From positions 6,131,355-6,195,354 of the forward strand of contig JAGTTD010000005.1 in NCBI GenBank assembly GCA_018398585.1: a DNA stretch of 64,000 nucleotides. Direction: 5' to 3'. The notes below the pieces were generated by a model. It made no database searches, had not been told where the DNA came from, and was given only the letters and a program-made list of their open reading frames with translations. The position numbers and the translations under genes were made by a program. Within the stretch, counting starts at the first letter, position 1, and the number at the start of each line of letters is the position of its first letter. Shown one piece after another: positions 34,737-47,665 of this stretch. Source of the DNA: Simmondsia chinensis. Taxonomy: Eukaryota > Streptophyta > Magnoliopsida > Caryophyllales > Simmondsiaceae.

Positions 34737-37700
34737 ATGGAGGTTCCCAATTCTCGCAACCTTCAATCCCTCAAGCGCCGCCGTGAATCCGACCCACACT
34801 CTTCGCCACCGCCGCAACCCTACCCCAACGGCGCCGGCGCCGGAAACGGCGTCGACTTCTCCCTCCTCGAGGCCATTGAAAAGTCCCAGTCCACTGTCGA
34901 AACCCTAGACCTTAAAACCCTAAAAAGGCTCGTCCTTTCCTTCGAGCGCCGACTCAGGGACAACATCGAGGCGCGCCTCAAGTACCCCGACCAGCCCGAG
35001 AAGTTCGCGGACTCCGAGGTTGAGCTCCATGAAGAGATTCAGAAGCTCAAGCTCCTTGCCGGCGCGCCGGAGTTGTACCCAGATTTTGTTAGTTTGAATG
35101 CTATCCCGTCTATTCTGGGTCTTTTGAATCATGATAATACTGATATTGCAATTGATGTGGTGGGTCTTCTTCAGGATCTTACTGATGAGGATCTGCTTGA
35201 GGATAATGATGAGCCAGCTAGGGTTTTGGTGGAGAATTTGATTGAGAATAATGGGTTGGAGTTACTTGTTCAGAATTTGTTTAGATTGAATGAGGGTGAC
35301 CCAGATGAGGGGGTGGCTATTCATGGGACGTTGGCAACTATTGAGAATTTGATTGAGGTGAAGCCGGCGGTGGCGGAGATTGTGTGCGAGAAGACGAAGT
35401 TGATGAGGTGGTTGTTGGGGAAGATTAAGGTGAGGGAGTTTGATGGGAATAAGCAGTATTCGTCGGAGATATTGGCAATTTTGTTGCAGAATAGTACTGC
35501 AAATCAGAAGCGGTTGGGGCAGATGAATGGGGTTGATGTGGTTTTGCAGGCAGTGGCGATGTACAAGTCAAAGGACCCGAAGAGTTCGGAGGAGGAGGAG
35601 ATGGTGGAGAACTTGTTTGATTGTTTGTGTTGTTTGTTAATGCCATTGGAGAATAAGGAGAGGTTTGTGAAGGCAGAAGGGGTTGAGTTGATGATCATTA
35701 TTATGAAGCAGAAGAAGTCTGCATATGGGTCGGCTATAAGGGCGCTTGATTTTGCAATGACTAAGTATCCCCCAGCTTGTGAGCGGTTTGTGGATGTTTT
35801 AGGGTTGAAGACTGCATTTGCCGCTTTTATGGGTAAGGCAAGTTCTGTTTACCCTTTTCGTTGTTTTCTGTTTACTCTTATTGTTTCTCTTGAATGGTTG
35901 TTTGTATTGTTATTTTCAAAATGATCATCATCAGCTAAATTATGATATTATACCTTTTTCGAGGTCAATTAGTGTTGGGTTATATGTGGAGCCTGGTTGT
36001 ATCGGGCTTAGTTTATAATGTAGAGGATTGGATCAATTTGAATTAGACCCATGACGCACTAGAGTTTTAGTGTGAGAGGCTCTATATATACACGAGGGAC
36101 GTGTATCTTGAAATTAGGGTTGAGAAAAGTTTGAGAGTTGAGACGTCTCATGCAAACTTTCAGTAATATAGTGGATTTATCGTGCTCCCCTCTAGGGATG
36201 TGGGCTTCTGCTGAATCACGTAAATTTCAGTGTTCTTGATTTTATTCCCAGGACCTTTTTGTTATTGCTACTTTGATTTAAGGTTTCGGTATTATGTGGG
36301 TGATCCTACAAGTGGTATCAGAGCCTAACAATTAGTATGTGATATTATACTCTGTCCTCTTGCATTCTGCAACTTGTATGTGGAATCTTCAACTGCTGGG
36401 ATTTCTGAATTGTTGTGAAAGGTGCTATTTCGTGGTCAAAGGGTTGCTGACTTTTTCTGGTAAAATACTAGGTTTCCCGGGTTGTCGAATTTAGTTGGAT
36501 ATTAGTGCTAGGATATTCACGCGTATTCCTTCTCCTAGGGTTTGTGAGAGTTTGGGATATTTATTGCGATCTGTCTATCTTAGATCAACGTTAGTTCTAC
36601 ATTGTTAAGTTGGAGTCCTCTCTTATTTTGTTCCAGAATATTAGAGTTAACCTAGGAGAGAAAAAAGTGATTTGTATATATGTTGTCCACCTCCTTGGGC
36701 CTTAATATATCCTGTTGTGGGGATTTCATCTTGGAAAAAGATTATATAAAATTTGTTCTAATTATTTCATCTTCCTCATGAACAAGATAAGCTTCGTTGT
36801 GGTGGCCATTGTCTCCCTCCAAATTGCTTTAGTTCGAGTACTGACCTCAGCTTGTACTACTGTAAGATTTATGAACTCCGTGAGATCCTTTGGTCGTCTG
36901 TTATTTCTGTTGGGTTATGATTGATAAGAGAGCATTTATACCTTTTTTTTTTTGGGGGGCCGGGGGGGGGGGGGGGGGGGGGGTTGGTTTGGTCAAGCTC
37001 GCCTCAGTCACTGGCTGTAATGAACAGACAATTGATATGTGAATGATGATGTTGGGAGGAGGGGTAAAAGATGCAGAGAAATAATTTTACATTTTTTCAT
37101 CTGCTAAATTTTTTATGCTCCCCGTGTTATCTTTACAATCTACTGCAACATGGTTCAGTTTTTCTCAGTTTGGGGAAAATCCTGGTCCAGCGCGGCTTTG
37201 TCATTTCCACATACTTGCATGTGTGACAGTAATATCCCTTTAGTTTTGCCCTTTACTGAAGTGGAGCTTGACGTTTTGTTTTTCTCTATCTGACCTGCTA
37301 CACGGGCAAAGCTCATTTGACACATTTTATTTTGACCTTTCAGATCCCGATAGGCAAGAAGCACAAGAAAGACAGCTACCACGAGGAGTTAGAGGAGCGG
37401 ATAGTGTCATTGATTTCATCTCTATTTGGTAAGAAGGCAAGTGAATTAAAGAAATTCTGATTATAATTTGGTTTTCAATGATTCATATGTTCGGACTTCT
37501 CTTGAAAATTTATGTCCTTGAAGAATAGAAAGAACGAAAATAATTGGCTTCCAGAATGGAGCTGCTTTAGTCTTCACCTGATTTTACACAGTTATACTGC
37601 ATTTGCTACCTTGAGATTGTATTATGTGTTCTCTGTAGCATTTTCCTTCTCCTCTTGGCTTTGACTTATTCTTTTCAATGTGGTAATGGATTTTCTTACT

Positions 37701-40700
37701 AGGCACCTACAAGATGAGGTGTAGATGATGTTGTGCTTGTGGATGAATGTAGAGGGGGTGTCAAGTTTAACTTGAACTTCTTATTGTGCCTTCTCCTAGG
37801 CCAGCGGTCTCGTCATTTTATCTTAAAGAAGAGAAATAGATGGAGACACTTTTACCAATGTTATTTAGATAATACATATAGTGATTTATATAGTTGTTGG
37901 TTTTACTTATAGTTTATCTTTTATTTTCAGTCGACAGAATATTAGTTGTTCTCCATACTATGCAGTTTTGTTTCCATCCATGTTTATCTTCTCCATAAAA
38001 TATCCGTAACTGTAGGGATGAATTAATTATTTTGTCGTTGTTTTTTCAGCTGGGATCTTGAGAGGGTCTAGAAGAGAGAGATTGTTGAGCAAGTTTGTGG
38101 AAAATGAGTGCGAGAAGATAGACAGGCTTATGGAACTATATGTCCGGTAATTATCTTGTTCTGCAGATTATAACAGGAAAAAGGAATTTTATCTTTTCTG
38201 TCTAACAATTCGTCTCTTTGCAGGTACTCTGATAGAGTGAAGGCCGAAACTGAGCGCTTGGACAGGCTAGAATTTGATGACTTGGAGGTGATCTACTGAC
38301 CCTTTTGTTGTTTGGAAATGTTCCCTTTGTGTTGACAAATTAGTATTGGTGCAGATGGACGACGAAGAAAGGTACAATCGGAAGCTTGAATCTGGTCTCT
38401 ACACGCTTCAGGTGCGAAATTTCATTTATGCTTTTCTTATAGGTGTTAAAAATATAGCAATTTGCTTTTTATACCCATATGATAAGTTTAAGCTGGTGCA
38501 ATCTTTAGTTATTGGAATTTGCAAATTGCAGAACTTTATCGGTTTATAATGTATGTGGCCTTGCTATCTGATAGATCACTCAAACCAGAATGCAAAAAAA
38601 AGGAAACCGTAATGTTCTTAATACTTGGCACAAAGAGTGGGGAAACTCGTGGGTGGCTTGAGGAGAATGTAAGTAGGGATTTGCAGGGTGTTTGGGCTTT
38701 GTGTCTGCTTTTCTCTCCATTTCATCTGTTTTCTGTAACTGAATTGTGAAACAAAATAAGGTCCTGTTGCTTTTCTTCTGTAATAATAGTTGAAGAGCAA
38801 GGAACTTAAGGGTTTACATACAAAAATTGCTTGGAGATATAGAACTCATCTCGCCCCATAAGAGTAAGAAGGTTTAAGGGACAATGTGTAGCTATAAAAC
38901 CAATGCCTCTTCTAATGTAGGAAACCCCCAAATGGACTAGATAGGAGTCCTTTGAAAACCGAAGATACAGATGTTGCTTGGTAAAGGACTCACCTCTGTA
39001 CACACCTGATAGATGGCCAAATCCCCTTCAATATGTCCTTACTAAGAACAGATCGCTCTTCTTCCACTTTCTTTTGCGGCTTTTTGCCTTTAGGAACTGA
39101 GGGCATAGTGATATAGGTCAAGATGGTTGTCACAGCTGAACTGCTGCTGATGCTCCTTCATGTGTACTGAGAATCTTCAATGACATTGTCTAGTCAGCCC
39201 AATACTCTCCTCGTCAAAATTTTCGTCATCTGTCAGAGAGACGTGTTCATGATTCACGGCACGGGTTGTTACTACATTATGCTCAGTTTCCCGTGCTGAT
39301 GCTTGGAAAGAGTATTCATGTCCTTAACAGGCGAGCAAAAACAAGATGATGTGTCATTTGACGTTAAGGTTTGTGACGGTGGATCCTTCCAACGAGAATC
39401 TATCAGCCTTTGCCCGGACACAATGGATGAAAGAGGTTGGTAATACCAAGAACAAAAAATAGGCTTATATTAATTGATCAAAAAATTGGATGCTGATATG
39501 AACATCAAAGTGACAAAATTACAATCCCCAGAACTACCTGGACATTTGTAAACTATCGGGAAAGTCTACTATATTTTTGAATAGAAGAAGAAAAATCTTC
39601 TTTGTACCAAAACTGGAGTATTTTAAGCGAAACGTGCTTGGCATCCTGCAAAGAGGATTCTTGGTCACAAAAAACCCTTTCCCTCCCTCTCTTCTTCCCT
39701 CTCTGTATATGTATAGTTGTACTAACTAAGGAACTGCGAGTGGGATGAGATCGACCACACTTCTCCATGATGTGACTGAATTGCGTTCACTGTGGAAGTA
39801 CTTAAGAATTGAATTGCAAGATCCCATAAGGCTTTGGCATATGCATGATGCAACAATATATGACCCCTTGTTTGCTTTTAACTTGGAAAGCAGTAATTGA
39901 CGAAGATGTTTCTTTGATAAAGAACGTTTCACAAACAGATCGGGAAGGATGACACTTTTCTCGGAAGATTATTTGGAGATCTAGAGGCTGCATATGCATT
40001 TCATGCTTGACTGTATTCTTATTATTTACAATATTTTGCGAGGGTTTGCTTCAGTAGTTTTCATACTGGTGACAGCACTTTATGCTGAGACTAGATGGTT
40101 TAGGAGAATAGGGTAGAGGATGTTTTGGATTTTTTTTCCCCCTTCAGACCCAGTGCCTCAAGGGCTCCTGCCTAAGCGGGGTCTTGGGGGGGGTGGATGT
40201 ACGCAGCCTTACCCCTTCAGGGTGTAACCCTGCCGAGAGGCTGTTTCCGAGGACCCCCAACCTTCTAGGGCTGGCAACATGAGTACTTCCTAGGAGGTCA
40301 CCCATCCTGGTACTATTCTCGCCCAAGCACGCTTAATTTCGGAGTTCTAATGGGATCCAGTGCACTAGTGCCTGGTAAATGATGTTTTGTGATGCTTTTA
40401 AATGAAATATGTGGTAGATACAAGTCAGAGTCTTCAAGCCTTTTGGCTTGGATGTCATCTGTGGGGCAGGAGGACTTCTGGAAACAAACTTTTAAGGGGT
40501 CATGTAGGATGCAGAAAACTAAAGAACTTTACAATAGCACTAATCCTATCATGGTTTTAAACCATTGTGGCAGTCATGATTTCTTTTGTTGTTGCGAAGT
40601 TGCAAAAACAAGGCACCACGGAGGAACATGATGCGTCTCAATGTTAAGCTAATTTCGATTTCTTTAGGGCCTTAAGTTGCATAGGTGAGGATTTTTGCTT

Positions 40701-43700
40701 TAGTTGTTTGGCTGTAGTTGTTAGTTGTTAGCATTTAGCATTTAGTTGTTAGCTGATGAATGTGTTTGGTAAAATTAGATGTTGAAGTTGGTGGATTATT
40801 GTAAAATGATAAATAGAATTTGATTGCATAGAGCTGAAAAGCTAAACGCTATGAAAAACGCTAACAAAATTTTTATCAAACAGTGCTATTAGCTGTTTGA
40901 TTAGTCAAAACGCTAAAAGTTATGAAAAACACTATGAAAATTTGCTTGCCAAACATGACCCGAGTCTGAGGATAGATGCATGATGCATTCACTGTGGATA
41001 GGACTGGTAACCACTCATATTGTATTGGTGGGGGCATTTGGCGTTTAGAAGGACAGAGGTCTCGAGGGTGGAATTGGTGCTGGAGAATGCCACAAGTTAA
41101 TATCATATTTCATCTCTGACTTGTTAATCAAAGTGTCAGTTTCTAAGTTAAGCTGCAATTATGTGCATCTTTATTGAAAGGCCCTCATACTTGCATGAGA
41201 AGCATCTTTGTGCGAAGATATATGGGCAGTGGCGGATCTAAGATTTTAGTTGAGAGTGGGCTTGGTTACAAGATACCTTTACTATAAGATAGATAAGCAA
41301 AATATACATATTGAATGTATCTTATTACTACCTAAGTTCATATCTTGAAAGGTAATTGAATGAAACTGAGAGATAATTGGTAAGCTTAAGGAATAACCGA
41401 TATCAAGTTCAATAATTTAAGGGAATATATCATTTAAGTATTTGAGATTTAGTCTTTATTGCGCAAAGAACTTGATGTCAATAAATATAATTAATTATCT
41501 TAAGGTCTAAGACTTCTATCATTGAGGTACCATTGTTGAAATTTTGATGAATCTTTGTTAGAAAATGTTGGCATGGTACATGATCCCGAAAATATATAGG
41601 TAACAAAGTATATGACGTATCATTTGGGCAATATATGGAGTACTTGTCGCTGAAATTCGATGGATTTTATCCAAATCAGATGACTTTTATCAAAAATGTG
41701 GATATGACGCATATGTATTATCGGAATCATGCTGCATGTTAACATTTTTCTACCAATTTTGTTGGATTCCGACAAAAAATCGTCATATTTCAACAAAAAG
41801 TTGAGTAGCGTAAAAGCCATTTAAGATTGAGTCATTCAAGTTGGGTCATTTCGAGCTTGTGTAAACTTTTGGTTTAGTAGGGGTCTAGCTTTTGACTCAT
41901 CTTGAGTTTGGGTCAATCAAATTGGGTTATTTCGGGTCTTAGTTAGTAGCATTATTATGTAAATGTAATATATTCCTTCATCCCAAGTATCGGAATGTAT
42001 TATTTTAGTTAAACTTTAAGGAATTTTAGTTAAAACCCAATTTCATGGAGCTAGGTGTCAGAATTATAATTTTAGTTTTGATTGGAGAAAAAAATAACAG
42101 AATTAGAATTATGTACTCAATTCTAGTATCAATATTAATTACTAGCTCCAATTTCACGTGTCAAACATAAATTCAGGATATCTTATTATATATTTTAAAA
42201 TATTATGATATAAAAGGAACATACCCAGTGCCTCAAGGGCTCCCGCCTACGCAGGGTCTGGGGGGGCGGATGTACGCAGCCTTCCCCCTTCAGGGTGTTA
42301 ACCTGAAGAGAGGCTGTTTTCCAATGCTCCCAACCTGAGGGTGAGGACATCCCAGGAGGTCACCTATCTTGGTACTACTCTCGCCCAAGCATGCTTCGGA
42401 GTTCTAATGGGATTCGGTGACGGCGTGTTGGCGCCCTCTTTGGTTAAAATATTATGATATCTAAACTGTAAATATTCAAATATCTTAATATGATAAATTC
42501 TTAAACTTTTAACTAATTACAGGTGTTTAGGGTGTTTTGATCCCACCTAGAGCATAATATATACTACATGAAGCTTATAAAATCTAGGAAATCTAAGGGA
42601 GGGGGGCTTGAGCCCATCCAAGCTATAAAGTAAATCCGCCACTGTATATGGGTGTCCATTATAACTTTCTTTTTCTAGGATAAACTAGAAATACTCTACT
42701 TCTTGGCTGGGCATTGTTGATGGCCTTCATATACTTGGATAGAGTTTAGCCCATCTGTTTTCATCTTTTTGTTTCTCTGAATGCTCACCTCAGCAGCCCC
42801 TTTTTTGACCAATAAATCTCTCATTTTCCCCATAAATTAGCTAGCACCTCTTCTTTTGGGATCATGGACTTGCAATGATACTCTTGAATGACAACCTTAC
42901 TCATCAAAGATCACAATGATTATTGGTTTAAGGGTTTCAGTACTTGATGCTCTCTTCAGTTCATTTATGTCATTTTGGAGTAACCATATCTTAAGCGGGG
43001 TAATATAGCAATTCCACTTGAGTCCGCATTTGGTTATTTATTCTCTATTATTTTGACTGTTATGTTTGTAAGTTGATGCCCTTCACTTGGCCCCTTTGTT
43101 TTGCAGCTGATTGCCGTTATTCTGGGTCATCTTTGGACGTCCGAGTAAGTTATCTTTGTGTTTGGATCTATTAAAGAAGTTACCTTTCTTCTTCAATGCT
43201 ATCTAATCTTGATCTTTTGAACATTTAGACACCCACGAATCAGATCAAGGATTGATCTGCTACTCAAACAAAATAAGCTTACGAAAAACGATATCAAGGA
43301 TATACTTCAGGTGGGCGCTTTCTCTGTTTATATCTTCCCTGCTCTCCCCTATTTCACCCATCAATGCACTTAAGCTCGGTTCATGCTATGCTAAAAGCCT
43401 CTGATTGATTTTGTCTCATATTTGCTGATAATGCTGAAAAAGCCACATATATAGACGCCTTCTGAAAACTTATTGTTCATTTGAGATTTCTTGCTCTAGT
43501 GAGTTTACTTGTGCTGGTTGGTCAATTAGAGATATGTCTGAGCTCGGTTTACTGTAGTTCACTAATAACATTACGGGTTTTCCACGGAATTTAAATCTCA
43601 TCGGGAGTAACTTGAATCACTATTAATACTATTTTCTCAAATAATCTGCCTTCCTCTCTGTTATGTGGAAACTGCAATTCCAAAATAAACCAAATCTCGT

Positions 43701-44110
43701 ATCGACTGGTGGAATACTCGGCGGATCTTGCTTTGTCACCTTGAAATATGCTTTGCTTCCCATTTGTACATTTCCTTTAAGCAGTGATCATGCAAATGTA
43801 TGGAGTTTGACCAATTTATAAGAGGTTTTGTCCAAGGCCTTCCCTTTTTGAGCTTTAGCAGTCCGTTATGGACCCAGTAGGAGACATCTCACATTCTTGG
43901 GCTGTGTTGCAACAGTGTTGGGTTGGGTTGTTATATTACGTGCCTGATATAAATTAGCCATGACAAACACTCTGCATGATGAGATGAAACTTCATCGCAT
44001 ATCTGCTGTACTTGCAGGAATACCATGACAACATAGGGGACTTAGATGGACCAGAAGAAAAAGACCGGGTGCAGTCGAAAATACAGAAGTTCATATCAGC
44101 ATTTGAATGA
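34737..44110 (+). CDS. CTNNBL1: Beta-catenin-like protein 1 (CTNNBL1), ARM-repeat spliceosome-associated protein
   Basis: CTNNBL1 associates with the PRP19/CDC5L complex in splicing. Eight exons: 34737-35837, 37344-37428, 38050-38146, 38224-38287, 38355-38411, 43107-43144, 43229-43310 and 44018-44110 (stop included), 538 aa in all. The human protein is a little longer (about 563). The N-terminus has the basic KRRR patch. The ARM-like body begins with LKRLVLSFERRLRDNIEARL and LYPDFVSLNAIPSILGLLNH. Late exons read SRRERLLSKFVENECEKIDR, YSDRVKAETERLDRLEFDDL and EYHDNIGDLDGPEEKDR. Exon 1 must end at AAG 35837 with a GC donor (AAG|GCAAGT). The nearby GT (35833-35834) would put exon 2 out of frame, while the GC join gives the family sequence FMGKIPIGKK. 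Intron 1 holds a copia LTR and intron 5 two antisense 5S-SINEs. Confidence 0.97.
35973..36324 (+). mobile_element. Copia 5' LTR with primer-binding site, truncated element
   Basis: An LTR-like segment begins TGTTGGGTTATATGTGG and ends GTGATCCTACA (36310). Two bases later TGGTATCAGAGC (36313-36324) is a primer-binding site complementary to initiator tRNA-Met, the usual copia primer. A TATA-like CTATATATAC lies near 36081. No gag-pol and no second LTR were recognised downstream. It lies in CTNNBL1 intron 1, sense strand. Confidence 0.8.
36943..36983 (+). repeat. T tract followed by G6-CC-G22
   Basis: Eleven T are followed by six G, CC, then 22 uninterrupted G (36962-36983). It lies in CTNNBL1 intron 1 on the transcribed sense strand, so the pre-mRNA would carry the G run. 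Such a tract can form a G-quadruplex; the exact count is prone to sequencing error. Confidence 0.85.
40128..40380 (-). mobile_element. 5S rRNA-derived SINE, antisense, with 5S-like head
   Basis: On the minus strand it has CAGGCACTAGTGCACTGGAT (close to the authentic 5S GCACTAATGCACCGGAT), then CCATTAGAACTCCGAAATT, AAGCGTGCTTGGGCGAGAAT and GGATGGGTGACCTCCTAGG. The LINE-type tail follows: GGTTGGGGGTCCTCGG, GTACATCCACCCCCCC and GGAGCCCTTGAGGCACTGGG. A candidate duplication GATGTTTTG flanks it (40119-40127 and 40381-40389). Unlike the copies at 3597 and 42212, the head keeps 5S sequence further upstream. It lies in CTNNBL1 intron 5. Confidence 0.88.
40680..40975. mobile_element. MITE-like segment
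   Basis: Ends with GTTTGG...CCAAACA polarity and AACGCTA / TAGC-rich repeats in opposite orientation (TTAGCATTTAG near the left; GCTAAACGCTATG and AACGCTAAAAG near the right). No transposase. Termini are approximate. Confidence 0.35.
42212..42443 (-). mobile_element. 5S rRNA-derived SINE, full-length, antisense, 17-bp TSD
   Basis: A perfect 17-bp duplication TTAAAATATTATGATAT flanks it (42195-42211 and 42444-42460). On the minus strand it reads AACCAAAGAGGGCGCCAACA across the duplication edge, then a 5S part (CCCATTAGAACTCCGAAGC and AAGATAGGTGACCTCCTGGG). The LINE-type tail GGTTGGGAGCATTGG, CTTCAGGTTAACACCCTGAAG, GTACATCCGCCCC and GGAGCCCTTGAGGCACTGGG follows. Length is 232 bp, identical to the copy at 3597. 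A few bases of 5S box A are deleted (GAAGCATGCTTGGG). It lies in CTNNBL1 intron 5, opposite strand. Confidence 0.92.
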
Positions 44111-46854
44111 TCTTTTTCTGGGTTTCGATTCTGACGAGGTTGGTTACAAGTTCAAGGTTAGCAAAACCGAGCACGGAGGCCATCAAAATTGTCAGTCCTG
44201 GTTTGAAGCTGATGATTCTTGGATACAGCAATGTCAAAACACAATGTTATCACTTGTAAGCCTGGGTTTTGGGTGTAAAATATGGTCTACATGTTCTCAT
44301 TTTATTGTATGAACCTTATAAATGTTAGACCACAAACCTATTCTTGATCTTGTACTTGACGGTGTAAGCTTTTGAGATAACTGATTCCTTGATGTAATAA
44401 CCGAGTTTGGTTGATTGTGAAGTCGCGAGTTCAAATTCCAACCGTTTGTTTTTAATATTAATATAATTTCAACCTAAGGTATATGAGCTGACTGCACCAT
44501 TCTCTATCCAAAACAATCGGGTTTGTGCTTGAGGGAAACTGCCACAAGCTTCAATTGGAAAAGCGTAAGTAACATGTCGTATTGTGTTCATATTTATTGA
44601 AAAAATGATACAAGCTAACCTTTAGTTTTATAGGAAAGTTGTATTCCACATTAGAAAATTGTATGGGTAATCTTTTTCTTAACGAGTATATTTATTATTT
44701 GGGGAATAATTTTTCATGACCCGTTACTAGCTGATACTGTTGGAGTTAATTGATAAATATGGCTGTTGGAATTTATTTTTGTAGCCGTTTATAGCTGTTG
44801 CAATTTATTTCGTCCGTTGCAATTTACTGCGGCCATTATTACCGTTACGACTTTATGTTAACCCACATATTATATTTGCACGTTTACACTGATCCACCCC
44901 CTACTTCCTTCTCAATCTTGGTCTCTCTCTCTGTGTTTAAACTCTAAAAATATTAGCTTTGTGCCAATTCTTTATATAAAATATGATCACTGAACGTTTA
45001 AATGCTACTCAATATTGCTTTTATTCCGAATGATTTTCGAGTGCAAATGTTTGAAGATTTGTCTGCTCTCTCTCACCGTATGCTGGGTCATGCTCTCTCT
45101 CACCATATACTAGGTCATGCTCTCTCTCCTCGAATTTGGGCAATGTTCAAGGCACTCTTACTCGGCAATTAACGAGTGCAAGTTTAGAGCCAGATCGCGT
45201 TAATCCTGAAGGATGGCCACCGGTTATACTGTGTGCAGCAAAGCAACGGCGAAATCGTCTTTTAGGACAATGACATTTACCACGGCGCGATATCATCTTT
45301 TGTGAGATCTTTCTAATTACTCTTTCCTTCGTTGAATGTTCTAATTGCTCTTCGGTATTGTAGCCTCTTTCCGCACTTTCGCTATTATTTTGATTGCTGT
45401 TTTTAAGATATTTTTCGCTAAAATTGTTCGCTGTCGTTTTACTGCAATTCCACTATTTTTCGTTAAATATTTTTACTGAAATATTTCGCTAAATTTTCAT
45501 TGCGATTTTGTTGTTTTTCGCTATAATATTCTAACAATATTAAAGGTTCGATCATGAACCCGTCTTGTTTCGCAAATTAGTTATGGACCCTCAACGCTAA
45601 CCTAACCCAATTAAACGGGTAACCCGTTTTAGATATTGTGCTAATTTTTCTCGCATACCATTTTGCCAGACTATAACTATGAAATAATATGCATGTTAAT
45701 AACAGCAATGAGTTTATCATATATTTACTGTTCAACAAAATGAATTATTATATTAATATCCCAACATAGGTGACATCAACATACACATAGTATTAACAGT
45801 AAAAAACTCGAATGACTTATGTAACTCAACATAACTACATATAGGGGTTAACCTAATTAAAACTATTTACGAAACTTAATTAAATGTGTCAAATCAAAAT
45901 CAACCTGATTTTGAAAACTCAAACTCGGACGCACCATGTATATATCATATTTGTGTGTGTTATTGTGTTAGTTTCAGATTTTGACAACGCTATTGAAACG
46001 GAGCTTTTTATTGGAGAAATAGGTTAAAATGTAGAATTGATGAGAGGAAATGTAAATTGTTGTAAAAGAACAATTAAAAATATTGTTAAACAATATATTA
46101 AATATTGTTTACTATGCTTTATAACTTTATGCTTTATAAACTTTTTATAAGGATTTATTTAGCCTTTTTTTGTAATGTTAAACTTTTACGAAATTAAAAA
46201 TTAAATTTGAAAGATATATTATTCTTTTTTTAGTTTTTAATCAAATTAAGAAAAGAAAATAAATAAAAAATTTAAAATAAGAAGTAAGACAGAGAAATTA
46301 TTACTTACTGACCCTGATGTCCGAACAATTTTTTTTTTTTTTTTTTTTCTAACAGAAGATGTTTGAACATTTATTACTTATGTTTTTGGGCATTTTTATA
46401 TATTTTATGACCTAGGTACCTTGTGTTGGATTTGATTATTTTTTGTAAGAATCTAACTAATTTTATGTAGAAAATGTTGACGTAATACAGGATGATGATA
46501 TAATATATAAGTCATATTAATGTTTAAAAAAAAAGCTAACTACAATATAAAATTCACTGAATGTGGATGAAAATTACAAAACATTGCTGATGCTATTTTA
46601 GTAATTTTTGACTAAAAGTCACTAAATTTTGATGAATATACTTATAAATTGTTCAAATCATGTTTTATTTCAGCATTTTTTAACATAAATCTATAAAATT
46701 TAAAAATTCATGATATCTAAGTAATAAATTATCAAATATTAAGTTATCTAAGTGAGAAGTTCCCAAGAAATATATTTGAAGTATAAGCTTAATTTTATAA
46801 AACTAAGTTGTATTTTTGCTGGAAGTTGAATTCCTGCAACAAATTAGGTTTCGT
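44111..46854. other. Intergenic DNA between CTNNBL1 and MGST3
   Basis: The CTNNBL1 3' UTR should occupy the first few hundred bases. A dispersed-repeat unit lies at 44300-44540. A short tandem repeat (about 32-bp units with TGCTCTCTCTCACC) lies at 45061-45135, and a 20-odd T tract near 46330. No gene seen. Confidence 0.45.
44300..44540 (+). repeat. Dispersed repeat unit (as at 14.4 and 48.7 kb)
   Basis: Contains AAGCTTTTGAGATAACTG, GGTTGATTGTGAAGTCGC, GAGTTCAAATTCC and TATTAATATAATTTCAACC, the same order of phrases as the units in MGST3 intron 2. Confidence 0.55.
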
Positions 46855-47135
46855 TTGATTACCACATAAATAGAATTCTTGCAGGGAGTTGTATTTTATG
46901 GAAATTCTTTCCAGTGTCAACTTCCCAGAAAGTAGATAAAACACGTTTAGTTGTCAGGACGGGAAGTAGAATTTCCTTGGAGAGGATAGTTAAAAACGAA
47001 GGTATTAGAACTTACCTAGGGGGTTAGGTAAGTTATGTCATGCGTTTTGAAGGAATTGAAAATTGTTTGGCATTTTTCACTTCCTACATTCTGCCTACTT
47101 CCTTCCAACTAAACAAAAGTCAAAATCCTTACCTT
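46855..47135. mobile_element. MITE-like, related to the 48.4-kb MITE
   Basis: Shares AGAAGTAGATAAAA-type, TTCCTTGGAGAGGATAGTTAAA, GAACTTAC and AGGTAAGTTA phrases with the MITE at 48406-48665. Ends GTTTCGTTTGATTA and the inverted CTAAACAAAAG. Confidence 0.5.
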
Positions 47136-47157
47136 CCATGAATTTTTACTTACTGCC

Positions 47158-47665
47158 AGGGGTGTGAACGAGCCGAGCCAAGCCGAGCACCCCCTTTTTC
47201 GAACTCGGTTCGTTAAGATTTATCGAGCTCGAGTTCGAGCCAAGCTCTTGTCGAGCTTTTGAACCCCTTGTTCGAGCTCGGTTCTTTAAGATTTTGTTGT
47301 GTTCGAAGCTCAGCTCGGCTTGGCTCGTGAAGCTAATCGAGCCGATTCGAGCTCCTTATCGAGTCCAGCCGAGTTCGTTATCGAGTGGAATCGAGCTCAT
47401 AACAAACCCGAGCTTATTATCGAGTCGAGCTCCCTATCGAACCGAGTTATTCGAGTTACTATTGAGCCATTACCGAACCATTTTGGAGTTAATATTAACT
47501 GTTAGCGAATCCTTAACGAGCTCTTAGCGAACTTTTAATGAGTTCTTAACGAGTCCTGAACGAGGTCTTATCGAGCTGTTCACAAACATTAACAAGTCGA
47601 GCGCCTCCTTGTTCGAACTCGGCTTGTTAAGCTTATCGAGCCTGCTCAAACTTATTGAGCCCCAA
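47158..47665. mobile_element. GAGCCGAGCC-rich, hAT-like element, right end lost
   Basis: The left end AGGGGTGTGAACGAGCCGAG is followed by about 450 bp of GAGCTCG, CGAGCC, AACGAG and TATCGAG phrases. The left terminus is of the same type as those at 1997 and 57453. The matching right terminus is not visible, so it is probably truncated. Open frames here are low-complexity artefacts. Confidence 0.5.

Larger units (their letters stand above)
38412..43106 (+). other. CTNNBL1 intron 5
   Basis: This 4.7-kb intron is expanded by insertions: two antisense 5S-SINEs (40128-40380 and 42212-42443), a MITE-like segment (40680-40975), and unassigned DNA at 38810-40110 in which I see no gene. Confidence 0.8.

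Noticed and set aside
35832..35834. GT donor for CTNNBL1 exon 1
   Set aside because: Joining ATGG to exon 2 gives a frame without family resemblance and early loss of the conserved C-terminus; the GC donor fits.
38346..38749. Separate small genes at 38346 and 38519
   Set aside because: The first is CTNNBL1 exon 5 read into its intron; the second is intronic sequence.
47294..47527. ORFs of 68-77 aa at 47.3-47.5 kb
   Set aside because: Made of GAGCTCG/TATCGAG simple motifs in a hAT-like element.
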